Shown here: one piece after another, positions 36,491-49,181 of the stretch
Layout: the number at the start of each line of letters is the position of its first letter
Position numbering within the stretch: position 1 is the stretch's first letter
Source of the DNA: Trametopsis cervina
Lineage: Eukaryota > Basidiomycota > Agaricomycetes > Polyporales > Irpicaceae
Reading direction: 5' to 3'
Length of the DNA stretch: 64,000 nucleotides
NCBI GenBank assembly: GCA_022385755.1
Contig: MU278377.1
Location: forward strand, 226,537-290,536
Program-made: the position numbers and the translations under genes
The notes under the pieces: model-generated
What the model saw: the letters and a program-made list of their open reading frames with translations, nothing else
What the model was told of the DNA's origin: nothing
Database searches by the model: none

Positions 36491-38516
36491 ATGATTACCT
36501 CGTCATTGCTCCCTTTACTCTCCCTCATTGCTCTAGTTGCTGCCGAACCCACGGATGTACCTTTAGTTCGAAGAACACCACTCCGCAAACTCAACCGTCG
36601 CGATGCAGACCTTTCAGCTGTAGAGAATGCTGCGGCGCGTGTACGCCACAGATATGGTTACAAGTTTCCTGCTCCTGCTGCGAAACGAGGGCAGACTGTT
36701 GGGATTAACATGATAAATACTGTGAGTCCCAGACGTTCTGAAGTTGTGGGCAGTTGACTCTGTTACGTGTCGTGCATTCTGCTTGTATTTTGGGGGAGAT
36801 TGAGCTATTGCTGCATAGTCCGGGCGGTTTGACTAGTGCTTGGCTTTCGATGGGTCACCGCCATCGTCTTGTCGCCGAGGATCTCTGACTGGTTACTGCC
36901 AAGCGTGACTCTTGTCTGATTTGCTTTTCTCGCGCATGTCTTCAAGATGCGACCGGCTGGTTTGCGCTAAGGATGTCGCTCACATCAACCTTGCTTTTCA
37001 GAATGTTGATTCCTCCTACATTGGCTCCGTTTCCGTTGGCACTCCTCCTCAAACATTCAATGTTGTTCTTGACACAGGATCTTCGGATTTCTGGGTTGCG
37101 TCCTCCAACTGCGCTACATGTCGAGTCAAGTCTACATTCGACGCCTCCGCATCCTCTTCCCTTCAACAGCCTCCGTCAACAGGCGAAATTGATATCCAGT
37201 ACGGCAGTGGCGCGGTGTCTGGGAGTCTTGTGCAAGACTCGGTCAATATGGGCGGGTTTATTGTCAACCCGCAGCAGATGCTCTTGGTCGAGCAGGCATC
37301 AGCCAATATTCTTGACGAGGAAACATCCGGTATCATGGGCTTGGCGTTTCAGGCACTGGCTTCGACCAGGGCCGTTCCCTTCTGGGAGGCCTTGACGAGT
37401 GCCAACCAGTTTGCAAGCCCTGAATTCAGCTTCTTCTTGACACGTTTCATTGATGACGAGAGCGCTCAAGCCGAAGAACCTGGAGGTGTATTCACCCTCG
37501 GTGGCGTCAATAACACTCTTTTCACTGGCGATATCGAGTTTTTGAACCTTGCGAGTAATGGCGTCATCAGTCAGAACACGTTCTGGTTGCTGCCGATGAC
37601 CAGTGAGTCCCATGTTCGAATATGTGTTCAATACGCCGTTTTGACCCGTTCTTCCGCTCAGCCGTAACTGTTAACGGTAAAAATATTGCTCTTACCAGCG
37701 CAGAGTCGGCAGCCGCTATTGACACTGGGACCACGCTTGTCGGCGGTCCAACGGATGCGGTCCAAGCTATTTGGGAGGCTGTTCCCGGCTCTCAACCCGT
37801 CAGGTCCATGCAAGGGTTTTTCTCTTTCCGTGAGTTCTTACCTCCCGATTACATGATGACGCCACTGACTTCGTTGTAAAGCTTGTACGACGTCGGTATC
37901 AGTTAGTTTCTCTTTCGGTGGAAAAACGTGGGCCATTAGCACAGACGACATGAATCTTGGCACTCTGCAGACTGGCACTTGTCTAGGCGGCATCTTCGAT
38001 CTCGGTCTTGGTTCTCAAATCGGCAGTGGTGGTGGCAACCCGAGCTGGGTTGTTGGCGACACGTTCCTGGTAAGTCCATAGATTGTGATGAGAGCGAGTC
38101 AAGTTGGCTAATGTCAGTGCAGAAAAACGTCTATACTGTCTTCCGGTCAAGTCCCCCCTCCGTTGGGTTTGCTGCACTTTCGAGCGCCGCAGGCGGCTCC
38201 GGTGCGTGGACCTCTTCGTTCGGACATAACGCAAGCTAATTGTAGTCATGTAGGACCGTCTGGCAACCCTTCGCCGCCTGGCTCCGCTACCTTCACCCAG
38301 ACCGGTGTGCCTGTCCCTACCGGATCAGGTTAGCACTCAGAAATACTAGCGACGTGAATGTTTCTTACTTAACTCTTCTCAGGTATCCCGTCTAGTCAGC
38401 CCTCCTCGTCACCTAGCGAATCAGGTCCCTCCAGCTCAGCATCGTCATTAACTATCGGTTTTTCAACAATCTGCGCTGCTATCTCGCTTCCCGCTTTGTT
38501 GTTTTCCCTTGCATAG
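36491..38516 (+). CDS. Secreted aspartic protease (pepsin A1 family), probably GPI-anchored
   Basis: An extracellular or cell-surface acid protease. Seven exons (36491-36721, 37002-37602, 37662-37829, 37882-38069, 38123-38201, 38254-38328, 38383-38516) encode 491 residues. A signal peptide (LLPLLSLIALVAA) is followed by a basic propeptide with Lys-Arg sites. The first active site is VLDTGSSDFWV (Asp101), the second AAIDTGTTLVGG (Asp298), and the flap tyrosine lies in IQYGSGAVSG. Family landmarks IGSVSVGTPPQTFNVVLDTG and NPSWVVGDTFLKNVYTVF are present. The C-terminus is a Ser/Pro/Gly-rich stalk ending in a hydrophobic tail (FSTICAAISLPALLFSLA), the pattern of a GPI attachment signal. The first intron (280 bp) is unusually long for this window, so a small extra exon cannot be excluded. 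Confidence 0.93.
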
Positions 38517-39037
38517 CCCAGCTCTCTTCTATCACGTCGGCTTCTACTAATGTAATGATATCTATCTCATGTCTCTTCGGCTACTTGGGTGCGGTATCCC
38601 GATGATTGGACATTCATCTCTGCCAGCACTTGCCATCAGGCTATACCCGCTCTCGTGTCTGAGCACTCATTCCTCCACTTGCTGTAGATACCGACCTCGG
38701 CCTTCTACTACCTGCGAGAGCGCTGCAGACCATCGCAGTGCGGTGTATTCCTTGTGCACGCTTGTTTCTGTTTTCACTTTTTGGAATCAACGGATGTACA
38801 CCCATACCCTGCGCCGGCATACGTGCACTGAAGTCATTTACACATCAAGAATGCGAGTGGACTGATGACACATGGTAAAAAAACCGAATAGAGATTCATT
38901 TCGGCACGAGGAGGAACGTGATAGCGATGGTTCATGAGACGATAATTATGCATGTGTAGATCATTAGGCATGGAACTCTTACAAAACAACAATACAAGCC
39001 AAGAAAGCAGAAATAATACAGCATGAGCAGTCATGGA
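38517..39037. other. Intergenic stretch between convergent genes
   Basis: Holds the 3' untranslated regions of the protease gene and the CTR9 gene. No other feature seen. Confidence 0.65.
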
Positions 39038-42000
39038 TTATGACATTTCCTCGTCGGAATCCGAGATAAATTCTTTGCTCTTACTGTGAACGGGATATAT
39101 CAGCCACATGCAGTACGAGACGTAGAAACCGACTCACATTTGCTTTTTTCTTGGAGCAGTAGTCTCCTCTTCGTCATCATCATCGCGTACCACCCGCTTT
39201 TTTGTCCGCTAGACGGTATTTAAAAGTCAGTCACCTGTAAGGATCGGTAATATCGAGTGGGGAACACTTGCCTTCTTCCCTGTGGGCTTGTTCTCGCCAT
39301 CCTCTTCGCCGCTGAACAAAGCGCCATCATCATCACCGCCATCGTCGTTCTTCCTCAACTTGCCACGCTTCTTCTGCTTCTTAGGCTCTCGTTCGTCGCC
39401 GCTGCCAGTAGGCTCGGGCTTAGGGCGTGGACGAGCAGCCTTCTTTGCCTTGCGCTGTTCTTTCTCATCGTCGCTATCCTTCACGTCGAACTGGCCGCTC
39501 TTGGCCCATTCGTTCGCCTGTTCACGAGCAAGCTTGCGCTTCTCTGCGAGCTCCTCCGCTTCTTTCCGAAGTACTTCTAGCCGTTCCCGCTATTCGCCCA
39601 GACATCCCTATCAGTCAGTAGGGAAGGCAGGATGGAAAATCAGTCCACCAACCTCAAGAGCTTCTTGCTTCTCCTTCTCTTCCTGTCTCTTCCGTCGGGC
39701 TTCGGTCATCCTAGATTGAGTTTCGCTCTCGTGCTGCTTTTGAATGGCAATCTGTTCGTCACATCGACGTAACACACTGTTGCTGTATTTGTGGCGTTCG
39801 TCTGTGAGGTCGCGACTGTACGGCAAACCAGGAGACTGATCCGCTGCTAGTGACTGGAACAGCCTATGGACAACATGTGAGCATCAACGTCATATCGGTA
39901 AAATGAAGAAGTTTCGTACTTCTGAGCGTGCAGAACCTGTTCCACAGCTTGCTGCATGTCCTTCAGAGTCCGCTTAGCGGGGGGTAAAGGAAGCAGCATC
40001 TCAGCAGCTTTCTGCTCAATCATGGCGATGTTGTATATGATAGCCTTGTCTTGAGGATGAAGGTGAAGAGCCTACAGCATATGTTAGATACATCCCTGAG
40101 ATGGGACAACTTCAATACCATTTGGGCATATCGAAGCGCTGTCTTCATGGAAGCGAATGACTGGTCCTTAACTGCCTTCGCTACCCACGAGCGGCAGAGA
40201 CATTGCAGTACCGCAACGTTCTTGTTGTGGTAGAACTTCTTTGACGCAGTCTCGTACTGCGTATGGTTTAGTATTTACGGAAGGCCTACGATTCAAAATG
40301 AAGAGACTCACACTCTCGATTGCTCGGTCATATTCGTCGACTGCGTAGTAGCAGTGACCCATGTTCGCGTAGACACTGCCATCATCAATGGACTCGCGGA
40401 CCTTGGCAAATATGTCCAGTGCGTCCCGGGCATTCTTGACGCGTTTGGTGCCTTCGTCAGGGAGGATGGGACCTATACTTCCGCCAAGATTGCCCAGTGC
40501 GTCTTCCGCGATGACAATAGCAAGTCCTTGCGCGGCTACCGCGCACATGGGGTCAAGTTGCAACGCCTTGTCGTAGAACTCGGCAGAGCGTCTGAACCCT
40601 TGGCGACGGTCTTCAACACCTTTAGGCGAGGAGTCACGGCTTTCGCGAGCTTGATGATACTGAATCCAGCCAGCGGCACAGAGCGAGTAAAGATCGTGCC
40701 TCTCATGCTCCTTTAATGTCGCAAACACAAGCTCTTTGGCAGGCTTTGCCATGTTTGACTGTATGAGGAAGTGTGTGTAGAAAGCCCGGAGGTTGAGATT
40801 GCCGTTTTCCGCCAAAAGTGCTTGCTTCAATAGGTCGTGAGCATCGTTTGAGCGATTGAGGTCAGCAAGCATTTTTGCAAGACGAATTTTGGCTGTTGAA
40901 TACCACATCAGTGGAGCCCACAGCAGCCCTCCAACTATGGCTTACCGTCATTGTATTCTGGATGTTTCGAGAGTAGCTTCTCGTATGCGTCCTTAGCAGA
41001 CACATCGTCTCCCTGATCCTCGTATAGTCGCGCAAGGTTGTAAAGAATTGATGTGAACGCATCTTCACTGGCTTTGGGACCAGACGCAGAATCCGTGAGG
41101 GCACGTTCATATAGGAGTCGCGCGGCGTCGTATCGCTTGGAGATATGTTGCAGGGTTCCCAAGTTATTGATCAAACGAGGGTCAGGCGTTGACGTACCGT
41201 CACGCTCACTGAGCCGGAATGCCTCCTGAAGCCCACGCTCCACACGACTAACGTCGTCTTCAAACCAGAGTTTCGCCATCTCGATGTGCAGCTGAACATC
41301 GTCTGCTAGCTTGCGTTGTGACCTTGTGAGGGTTTTGACGTGTCCGTTCATCTGCGGCAGGTTTGCTTCGGGCAGGTGCAAAGCCTTGGCCACTTTATCA
41401 TACAGCTCACGAGCATTTGCCTTTGCTTGCGAGATGTCTGAGCTTGACATACCGGGACGAGGTACCGCACGAATCGATGCAAGCATTGCCGTAGCCTCTA
41501 TCGACCGATTGGTGGTCTGGGTCTGCAACAGCGTCTCCAAAGAATGCATTGCCGCCGATACCTCATCTGATACCTGCGTCAGCTATGACTTTGCCAAGCG
41601 ACACAGAACTCACCAAGTTTCAGCTGTGCCTGCGCATGACCAACAGCTGCTAGCACATTGCCTGGTTGTCCCTTCACAGCCTGTCCGTATTGCTTCATCG
41701 CGTCGGACAAGGAGCCTTCTTGGTGAAGTACTCTGCCGCAACGAATGTGACCTTCCGTTAGGAGGGTCAACGTGTCGGCAAATTGTAATGTCCGCTCTGC
41801 TAGTTTCAGAGCCTACTTACGTCAGTAAGGTGCGGAATTGAGATGAATATGGTAGCCTACATACCCTCTTAGGCTGTCCTTTCCGAAGGACAAGCTCGCA
41901 CAGGGCATTGGCGGCTGCAGAGTTCCGCTGGTTGGTATTGAAGGCCTTCTCGACCATTCGAGTGCCGAGCATGAATTCCTGTCGGCGTTCGTTTTCTGAC

Positions 42001-43034
42001 AATTTCTCGTCTTTGCTGCAGTTGATAGAGTCCAGTCCAAGCAGAAGCGAAGCTGGCCACTGTGAAGGATTCTGGATCTGTGTGAGTAAAATGTAAATAT
42101 GATCTTCTTAGCACATACCACTTCCAAGCTACGCTCCCATGCCATCTTGGCCTTTTCTCTATGATCCATTGCCCAGAGGCAGAGACCAATGCCTATTCGG
42201 GGATCAGGATTGCAGTTGGGGCTATACTTCAGCACGGTCTGGAATGTACGCAGAGCTTGAGGGTATTGTCGTCTTGCGTACAGTATCCTAGCTTTGCCCA
42301 TAAGCGCAACAATGTTGGTCGGCTTTTCCCTAAGAATACTGTCGAAGGTGCGAAATGCGTCATCCATCGCTTGGGTTCCCAGCTGCAATATTGCTGTAAC
42401 GAATATTCTTAGCGAGTTGGGTCTGGAGGAATGCGAGGGGCGCACCTCGAGTGAGGAAGTTCAAGGGAGCTCCGCTTGGCATGCCGAGCTCGTTTACGAC
42501 CATTTCCCCCGTGTTCATAAACTGCGCGGCTTCACGGTAATACTCCTCTCTTGGCTTCTCCTTCTTCATGTCGTCCTGCCCTGTAGACACAACGTTCAGA
42601 ACTTAAATCTATCATCCTTGAATGATTGTGTGCCTACGAGGTTCTTGCAGAATCAGTTTGGGTGCCTTTCGTGCGCGGGCAATTTGTATATTAGCGAGCA
42701 GTGCATATATAGGTGGTAATGATGTTGGCATTCCACCAGATTTGAAGACTATAGATTTCGTCACCATCCACGTCTTATCCACATAAACATACTACGTACA
42801 AGCAATAGCCCCATGTGCCAACTTCTCTGCCGGTTCCAAGGACCCTCTCCGCCAATATTCTGTGGCAAGTTTCGTCCATACTGATACCTTGGAACGCGAC
42901 TCTTTCAATACGTCAAGAAGATCATCTGGATCCGCGTCAAGGTTATCCAAGTCTACTGTGATGATTTCCTGCCCCGACAACTCAATGTCGATAGACCGTC
43001 CAGGGGCTGGTGAAGGTGACCGCGTTTCGCTCAT
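39038..43034 (-). CDS. ctr9: CTR9, TPR subunit of the Paf1 transcription elongation complex
   Basis: A nuclear scaffold of the Paf1 complex, which travels with RNA polymerase II and promotes histone H2B ubiquitination and H3K4 methylation. The start chosen at 43034 gives MSETRSPSPAPG; an upstream ATG at 43118 is in frame but less typical. The protein (about 1,090 residues, many exons) opens with SIDIELSGQEIITVDLDNLD and a CTR9-specific WTKLATEYWRRG helix. A long array of tetratricopeptide repeats follows, for example KPTNIVALMGKARILYARRQ, NPDPRIGIGLCLW, LARLYEDQGDDVSAKDAYEK and YANMGHCYYAVDEYDRAIE. The C-terminus is a Lys/Glu-rich coiled coil followed by an acidic/basic tail ending SDSDEEMS, as in other CTR9 proteins. 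Verified introns include 42749-42799. It is divergent from ADA2, another chromatin regulator. Confidence 0.95.
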
Positions 43035-43662
43035 TTGGTTTGCCTCGCGTAACAATGGGGCGACGAGACCAGTTCGGACAGCTCTGTTATTGGCGGCAGT
43101 CCACCGAAATATGTGCACGAGCGGTAATGCGATTGAGTGCAGGCGAGGGATGAGACTAGCGTGAAGCGGCCACGGTCAAGCCACGGTCTTGCATTGGACA
43201 GCGGAATAGAGACGCCCATCGAAGTCGTAAACCGTGATGTGACATAAGTGACGGGCGCGTGGTAACGCGTCACATATGTGACAACGCTGTGGCCTGCGAC
43301 GACGTTGAGCACAACGACGACGGAGACAATTACCACGCCTTTGTGTCCTGCCGTCCTTCTACTTTTACAGCTGCACGGACGTAGAGCGAGAAACACCTAA
43401 AGACCTAAGCGGAAGTATTCACGAGGGGTTCAAGGTGTGTTACCATCGCCCTCAACGACCGTGAGCAGTCTGGAGCTGACACATGATGCAAACCAGTGAT
43501 TTTCGGTCCCTTGGCCCTCATTTGGCCCTCACCAGGTGGCCTCAAGCTCAACATCCTGGGCCAAGCACTGTATTCCGTTTCTACCGCTTTCACAGGCCGG
43601 CGGAACTACAACTTAAATCGCCTCTAACGCAGGCGCGTGAGGCCGGTGGCTGTCGATGAAGA
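43035..43662. promoter_or_regulatory. Divergent promoter of ctr9 and ada2 with a 14-bp palindrome
   Basis: These 628 bp separate the two start codons. GTCACATATGTGAC at 43269-43282 is a perfect palindrome containing an E-box (CATATG). A related half-palindrome, GTGACATAAGTGACG, lies just to its left at about 43238-43252. Both are plausible bZIP or bHLH sites that could act on the two genes together. A short upstream ATG (43656) overlaps the ada2 start. Confidence 0.5.
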
Positions 43663-46111
43663 ATGACGGTTACTCACCGCACACGTCAGCATCAACCTGA
43701 GGAGATTCAGAGTGAGTTCCTTGCACAGTCTGATACCGAAAGGCTTCTCTCTTGTCTGCGTATGTTCCCACGCCTTTGGCTTACTTAGACGCCTCTCTTT
43801 AGCCGTTAATGAACCTGGTTTACAAATCCAATGCGACGGATGTGCTTGCGACTTAACGCATTCAATCCGTATAAAATGTGCGGACCCGGTTTGTGAACCA
43901 GGAGATGGTGTAGACATATGTCCGGCATGTTTCTGCTCAGGCAAAGAGTTTGCGAAGCATGAACGGAATCATGCATATCGCGTCGTCGTAAGTGCGAAGC
44001 TTGAACCACTCTGTTCTATCACATTAAAGCGCATCGCAGGAGTTGCATTCGTATCCCATCTTTACTGAAGACTGGGGGGCAGATGAGTCAGTCCGTCACG
44101 TGTTTGGCCACCTTCCTTATCTGAACGGTGTATTGTCAGAGAATTATTATTGTTGGAGGGTATCTCTTTGCAGGGCCTTGGCAACTGGCAGGCTATATCT
44201 GAACACGTTGGAACTCGTACACGAGAAGAAGTAGAGCAACACTACATCTCTGTCTACATCGACTCTCCAGATTGGCCACTCCCTGTAAGTATCGTTTTTG
44301 CCTTCTTGTCGACTCTTTCTTCCATTTATTCCCTGTACCATTAGGAAATGAATCGCCAATTCGATATTGATCCCAGCGAGTTCCAAGAGCGCAAGAGAAG
44401 ACGTATATCAAAGATGAACACGATTCCCCCGCCCGCACCTAAAGTCGCACCCACGTCGGCTCCGGGCATTCACGAAGTAGCAACCTTTCTACCTGGCCGT
44501 TTGGAATTCGAACACGAACTTGACAATGAAGCAGAAGATCTTGTGAAGGACCTGGAATTCGGTATCTGCCTACAGTACGGCGGTGATAAGTTACCTGAAG
44601 ACGAGGAGGATCTCGATGTCAAAGCCCGGGCGAAAATACTCGAAGACGCAAAGATGCGCGACTCAACACCCGCTGGCGGCAAACGACTGCCAAACGGGCT
44701 GGCCAATGGTGTTCTGAACGGCTTTAATCTCAAGAGTAGCACTCCCAAGGCCGAATCACCGCCCAAGGCTGAAGACAAAGGGGAGGGGAACGAGGAAGAA
44801 GTTGATGAACCAACTCTGCCTCCACCTATCGAAACGAATGACTCCCTTGAGTTCAAGCTCACTCTGTTGGAGATGTACAAGCAGCGCGTTGAGAGACGGC
44901 ATGAAGCTAAGGCCGTCATGTTTGACCGAGGATTATTAAATTATAAGCAGGCGAGATTGCGTGTAGTAGTCGTGTTGAACGGGGTTACTTACATTTCTCA
45001 TAGATGCAAGCAAATGAGAAGAAGCGTCCTAAGGAAGAGAAGGACATCATTCATCGACTAAGACCTTTCTCCCGGCTGCAAACTGCTGAAGATTTTGAAG
45101 TATTCGTAGCGGATACATTATGTAAGACCTATTGCCCTACTCGTTTGACTCCATCTGATATCCGCGAACCATGCAGGGGAATCCACACTTCGAAAGAGAA
45201 TACAAGAACTCCAACATTACCGAAGACAGGGTTTGTTATCAGCGGCAGATATCGACAAGTATGAGACAGATCTGGTCAAGAGGGTATGTCATACGAGACA
45301 CGAACTCGCACATAGAACTGTACTCACCTCTTCTTTCAGTCGCAAGTGAAGGCTAACTGGAGTACGCGTGACTACTACGCCTCAGACAGACACACCAACC
45401 TTCGTACCAGTGTTGGTCGGCAATCTACCGCGCCAGACTCACGCAGGGAATCAGAGGCTCCCCTCGAAGGTACTCCAAAGCCCGGTGGTCCACCAGGCTC
45501 AGGTGGTACAGGTCCACCTGCCCGAAAGCTTCGTAAGTATTTGGTCAGGCAACTGCATTCAGATCCCGTGTCTCTGACAGCAATTCATCATAGCCCAACC
45601 TCTCAACCTGGCCAACAGCCCCTCACTCCATTTACTCACGCCGGAAGAACAAACACTTTGTTCTCAGCTGCGTATCCTTCCCAAGCCTTACTTGGTCATC
45701 AAGGAGACACTCGTCCGCGAGTATGCCAGACGTGGTGGCAAACTGCGTCGACGAGAAGCACGAGATCTTGTCAAGATTGACGTTAACAAGACGAGTCGCG
45801 TGTGGGATTTCCTGGTCCAAGCAGGGTTCATGAAGGTCGGGGTCACCGACCCATCGCTAACCACCAACCAGGACACATCGTATGTCATATCGTCTCCACT
45901 CTTATTGTTCATGCTCTGACCCCGCCTTTGTAGCAGCCGTGTCTCTGCGACCCCGTCCCTCAGTGCTTCTCCCAGCAAGGATTCCCAGCTCCGCTCGCCC
46001 AACCCCCCTTTCACCACTGCACCCCTTGCAGCCCCCTTCAACTTCACGCCGTCGTCATTCTTCTCATCGACTCAGCCCGGTTTTTCTATGGGTTTGCCTG
46101 GGCGTCCGTGA
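43663..46111 (+). CDS. ada2: ADA2, adaptor subunit of the SAGA/ADA histone acetyltransferase complexes
   Basis: Couples the Gcn5 acetyltransferase to nucleosomes in the SAGA coactivator. The start at 43663 opens a short first exon (to 43711) joined at 43803. A ZZ zinc finger follows (IQCDGCACDLTHSIRIKC, DICPACF, HERNHAYRVV), then the SANT domain (EDWGADEELLLLEGISLQGL, GNWQAISEHVGTRTREEVEQ). After these come an acidic central region (FLPGRLEFEHELDNEAEDLV) and the C-terminal SWIRM domain (LVIKETLVREYARRGGKL, KIDVNKTSRVWDFLVQAGFM). This order is exactly that of ADA2. A final intron (GTATGT...TTGTAG, from about 45881) leads to a Ser/Pro/Phe-rich tail ending at 46111; without it the frame would stop at 45919, giving a shorter but still complete SWIRM domain. 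About 650 residues. Confidence 0.93.
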
Positions 46112-46281
46112 GGACTGCACTGCTGTTATTTTATCTATTATCGCATATCCACTCGCTGTCTGCACACATCATGTATTCTCTATATCGTAGCACTACACCT
46201 ACTCACACTGTATCGTACTCATCATTTGCATAGCAGCTCGTCAGCACCCGAACTATCGCACCTTTGGCGCGGTGCACTCCA

Positions 46282-48573
46282 TCATGCCTCTGTGGTAGCA
46301 TCAGAGAGCAGGTTTTCTATCAGCTTGGGGTCGACTGGTATATCTGCTCGGCGTAAGTAGTCGTCGTTCCTACCGAAGTGTAACCATAAATAAAGTTCAA
46401 AACAAATTCTATAATAATACTCACCAGAACTAAGATATTTCGCAACATGAATAATCAGTCTGTTCTGCGTGCAATGAAGCCCAAACTACTCACTTTTGAA
46501 TAGTGTCTTGTCCCTGAGTCACATCTATCAAAGAGTGAGAATGAATCATGCACGTATGTCTGACTTGATATAAATTGCGTACAAGATCGTCACCACCTTC
46601 TGCCCCTCCTTCCATCTCATCTTTTTCACGAGCTTGATGCAAGCGACCAGGTTGCACGCGCTGCTGGACCCGAGGAACAGACCGTCATGTTGCACGAGGT
46701 ACCGTGACATGGCGACCGCTTCTGCGTCCGAGACTCTGTAGCTACGCAGTCAATACGAGAGCTACGCTACTCAAAGACCGACACGCACCGGAACGCATCG
46801 TCGATGATAGACAGCCCAAACTCCATATTCTTCGTCAGCCGGTTGATCCCACTTATAGACAAACTGTTAGCGTTGAAAGTACAAACAGTAGGTCACGCAC
46901 ATTCCCTCAACGACTGTATCGACTTGGTGTCGTCGTTTTGTACCTTCCGCTTCCTTCATATCAAACATAACGCCAAATTTGATCTTAAACCCATGATCAG
47001 AACCAACCACGTACGTCTGGATCAAAATCTAATAGATACCTTGTTATACAGCCCGCTCCCCTCCGGATCTGTGAGGACAACACGCACGTCCTCGTTGATA
47101 GACTTCAAGAACTGTCCTATGCCCGAGATAGTCCCTCCGGTACCTGCAAAGACTCAGCAAGAGATCTCATATGCAGCCGCTTGTGTATAGCTCTACCTGC
47201 TCCAGAAACAAACGCATCCACGCGCCCACTCGTCTGTCTCCAGATCTCCGGTCCTGTCCCATCGTAGTGCGCATCGTAGTTGCTCTTATTCTGGGCACCA
47301 TACACTTTAGCCTGTAAACGTCCTAACGGGCAATGGACATACGCACCTCGAACTGGTCCGCAAAGAAGCCGCGCGGCTTCGCCCTAAGCTCGTGCTCGTC
47401 CTGCGCAGTCATGGGGCCGTGTCCGGGCGCAATCACGTCCGCTGCTGTAGTTGTCACCACGACAGACGACGAGGATGTGCGAAGCAGGGCTGAATTCGAC
47501 GTGAAGTCGTCCTTGCCAAACTGTTCTGCGCGTTGTCTGGCAAGGTTCTGCGAAGGTCGTACTCTATCAACACGTACAAAGGTATGGGCATGGGCATGCA
47601 ACGCACCACAAACTAGTAGACAACGCCCTAACCATTCAGCACATCTCATACTGGAAGGCAAAGATTAGGAGGAGTAGACGTGCCTGTTTCTTGTCAATGA
47701 TACTTGCAGGCCGCACACGCTCGATGTGCGCACCAAGCGACGCAAGCGCCTTGACCTTCTCCTCCGCGACGTCGTCTGGCATGATGATCGCTGCGCACAA
47801 CCACACCTTATTCAGCACGTCCCGCACCACGTTAGGTTTCACTACACTTACTCGCTTCATACCCCCTTCACCCGCCACCCGTAAGCAAGAACAGACAGGA
47901 GAAGAGATGTGGGTAGAAAGACACTCACCGTGCGCGTGCGATAGTAGCGATAGAGATGCCTGTCGAGCCGACGGTGCCCTCGAATATGCGCGAGCCAGTG
48001 TGCGGGTACAGCAGACCCTGGCGCTCCGCGTCTTCTATCACTATTATAAATCACAATTGTTAGAGTACCGATAACAAAATCAAGAGGTTTCATATCAGAA
48101 GACTTCTTACTTCGTAGCGCGACGCGGTCTTTCACGCTCCCTCCCGGGTTCAAGAACTATCAAACGAAGGATGAGCATCCGTCGCACGCGCTCAGACGAG
48201 CCCTCACCTCCGCTTTCCCCAGGATATCCACGCCAAGTGCATCGCTCAACGACGCAATCCGCACAAGCGGCGTGTTACCTATTCCGTACATCAACACATC
48301 AGCCCGCCAACTCTTACCACCACGACTCCGAAAACACGAACCTATAAGCCCAGTGACACCATCAATCACCTCATCACTACGCAGCTCAATAGGGCGCGGC
48401 TCGAACTTATCCTCAATCCGCGCCCGCTTCCGTTCTTGATAGTACAGCGCGAGCGAGGTCGAGGTGATGGATAGCGAGAATCCGAGGAGGACGCCGTAGA
48501 ACAGCTGGCGCGTGAATAGCGCGTGGAGGCGCGATGAGGCGGCCTCTATTCGAGGTGTCAACCAAGAAAGCAT
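46282..48573 (-). CDS. Cysteine synthase-like PLP enzyme with N-terminal membrane anchor
   Basis: A pyridoxal-phosphate enzyme of the cysteine synthase / cystathionine beta-synthase family (fold type II), of the fungal type often annotated cysteine synthase 2. The start at 48573 gives an N-terminal hydrophobic segment ([20 protein letters not shown], residues about 26-45), suggesting anchoring to the mitochondrial outer or another membrane. The catalytic core begins [17 protein letters not shown] carries the lysine that binds the cofactor, and [19 protein letters not shown] is the substrate/phosphate loop. Later come a glycine-rich loop (VDAFVSGAG with [11 protein letters not shown]) and [11 protein letters not shown]. 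Two segments, one Ser/Thr-rich ([20 protein letters not shown]), form an insertion absent from plain cysteine synthases. No CBS domains follow. The C-terminus is [19 protein letters not shown]. The gene is convergent with ada2, only 170 bp away. Confidence 0.88.
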
Positions 48574-49181
48574 CCCTGTAAATACTGCTATGATTTTTAT
48601 TAGATGTAGCTCATGAATCCGACACGTAAACTTACCTGATTTTTTCAGATGAACTCTGTCTCAGTTCAAGAGCGCCACAGCGCGTCGATGTCATGGTATC
48701 ACGTAATCCAGCCCATTTTAGGTGCAACGCCTTGGTGGCGTCATCCACTTCGGGCAACATGCAAAACGCAGCCCGCTGCGGTGACATGGACTCTACAAGT
48801 GTATTTCTCTGGACGTATAAAGACTATAATATTACATGGACATGGGGGGTGTGAGACAGAACAGGGTTGGAAACAAGACTCCTGAGATGAAAGCGATGTA
48901 TGAGTTGTACGTATATGAGGTGCGTGAATACAATGCATAGATTACGAAAGCCGATGAGGGCCGACGACGAGCGGTCAGATGCGTGAGAGGGTGGAGAACA
49001 TGGTGGACGACACGAGACGTGGAAGGGGAGGTGAGAAAACTGGAGAGATTGATATTGGGGAAACAAGATAGGCGGCATCAGCCATTTCTTCAGATTTGTG
49101 GCCTTTACCTTCTGAACTTGCTCATGCCATTACATTCGGTATGAGCAGAAATTAACTTCAACGGCAGGATTGTGCGGACTT
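48574..49181. other. Intergenic stretch upstream of the cysteine synthase-like gene
   Basis: Contains the promoter of the gene at 48573 (minus) and the 3' region of the TFIIA gene (minus). No separate feature recognised. Confidence 0.6.

Noticed and set aside
43035..43118. Upstream in-frame ATG (43118) as the CTR9 start
   Set aside because: The added residues are unlike CTR9 N-termini, whereas MSETRSPSP at 43034 fits; left open as a minor alternative.
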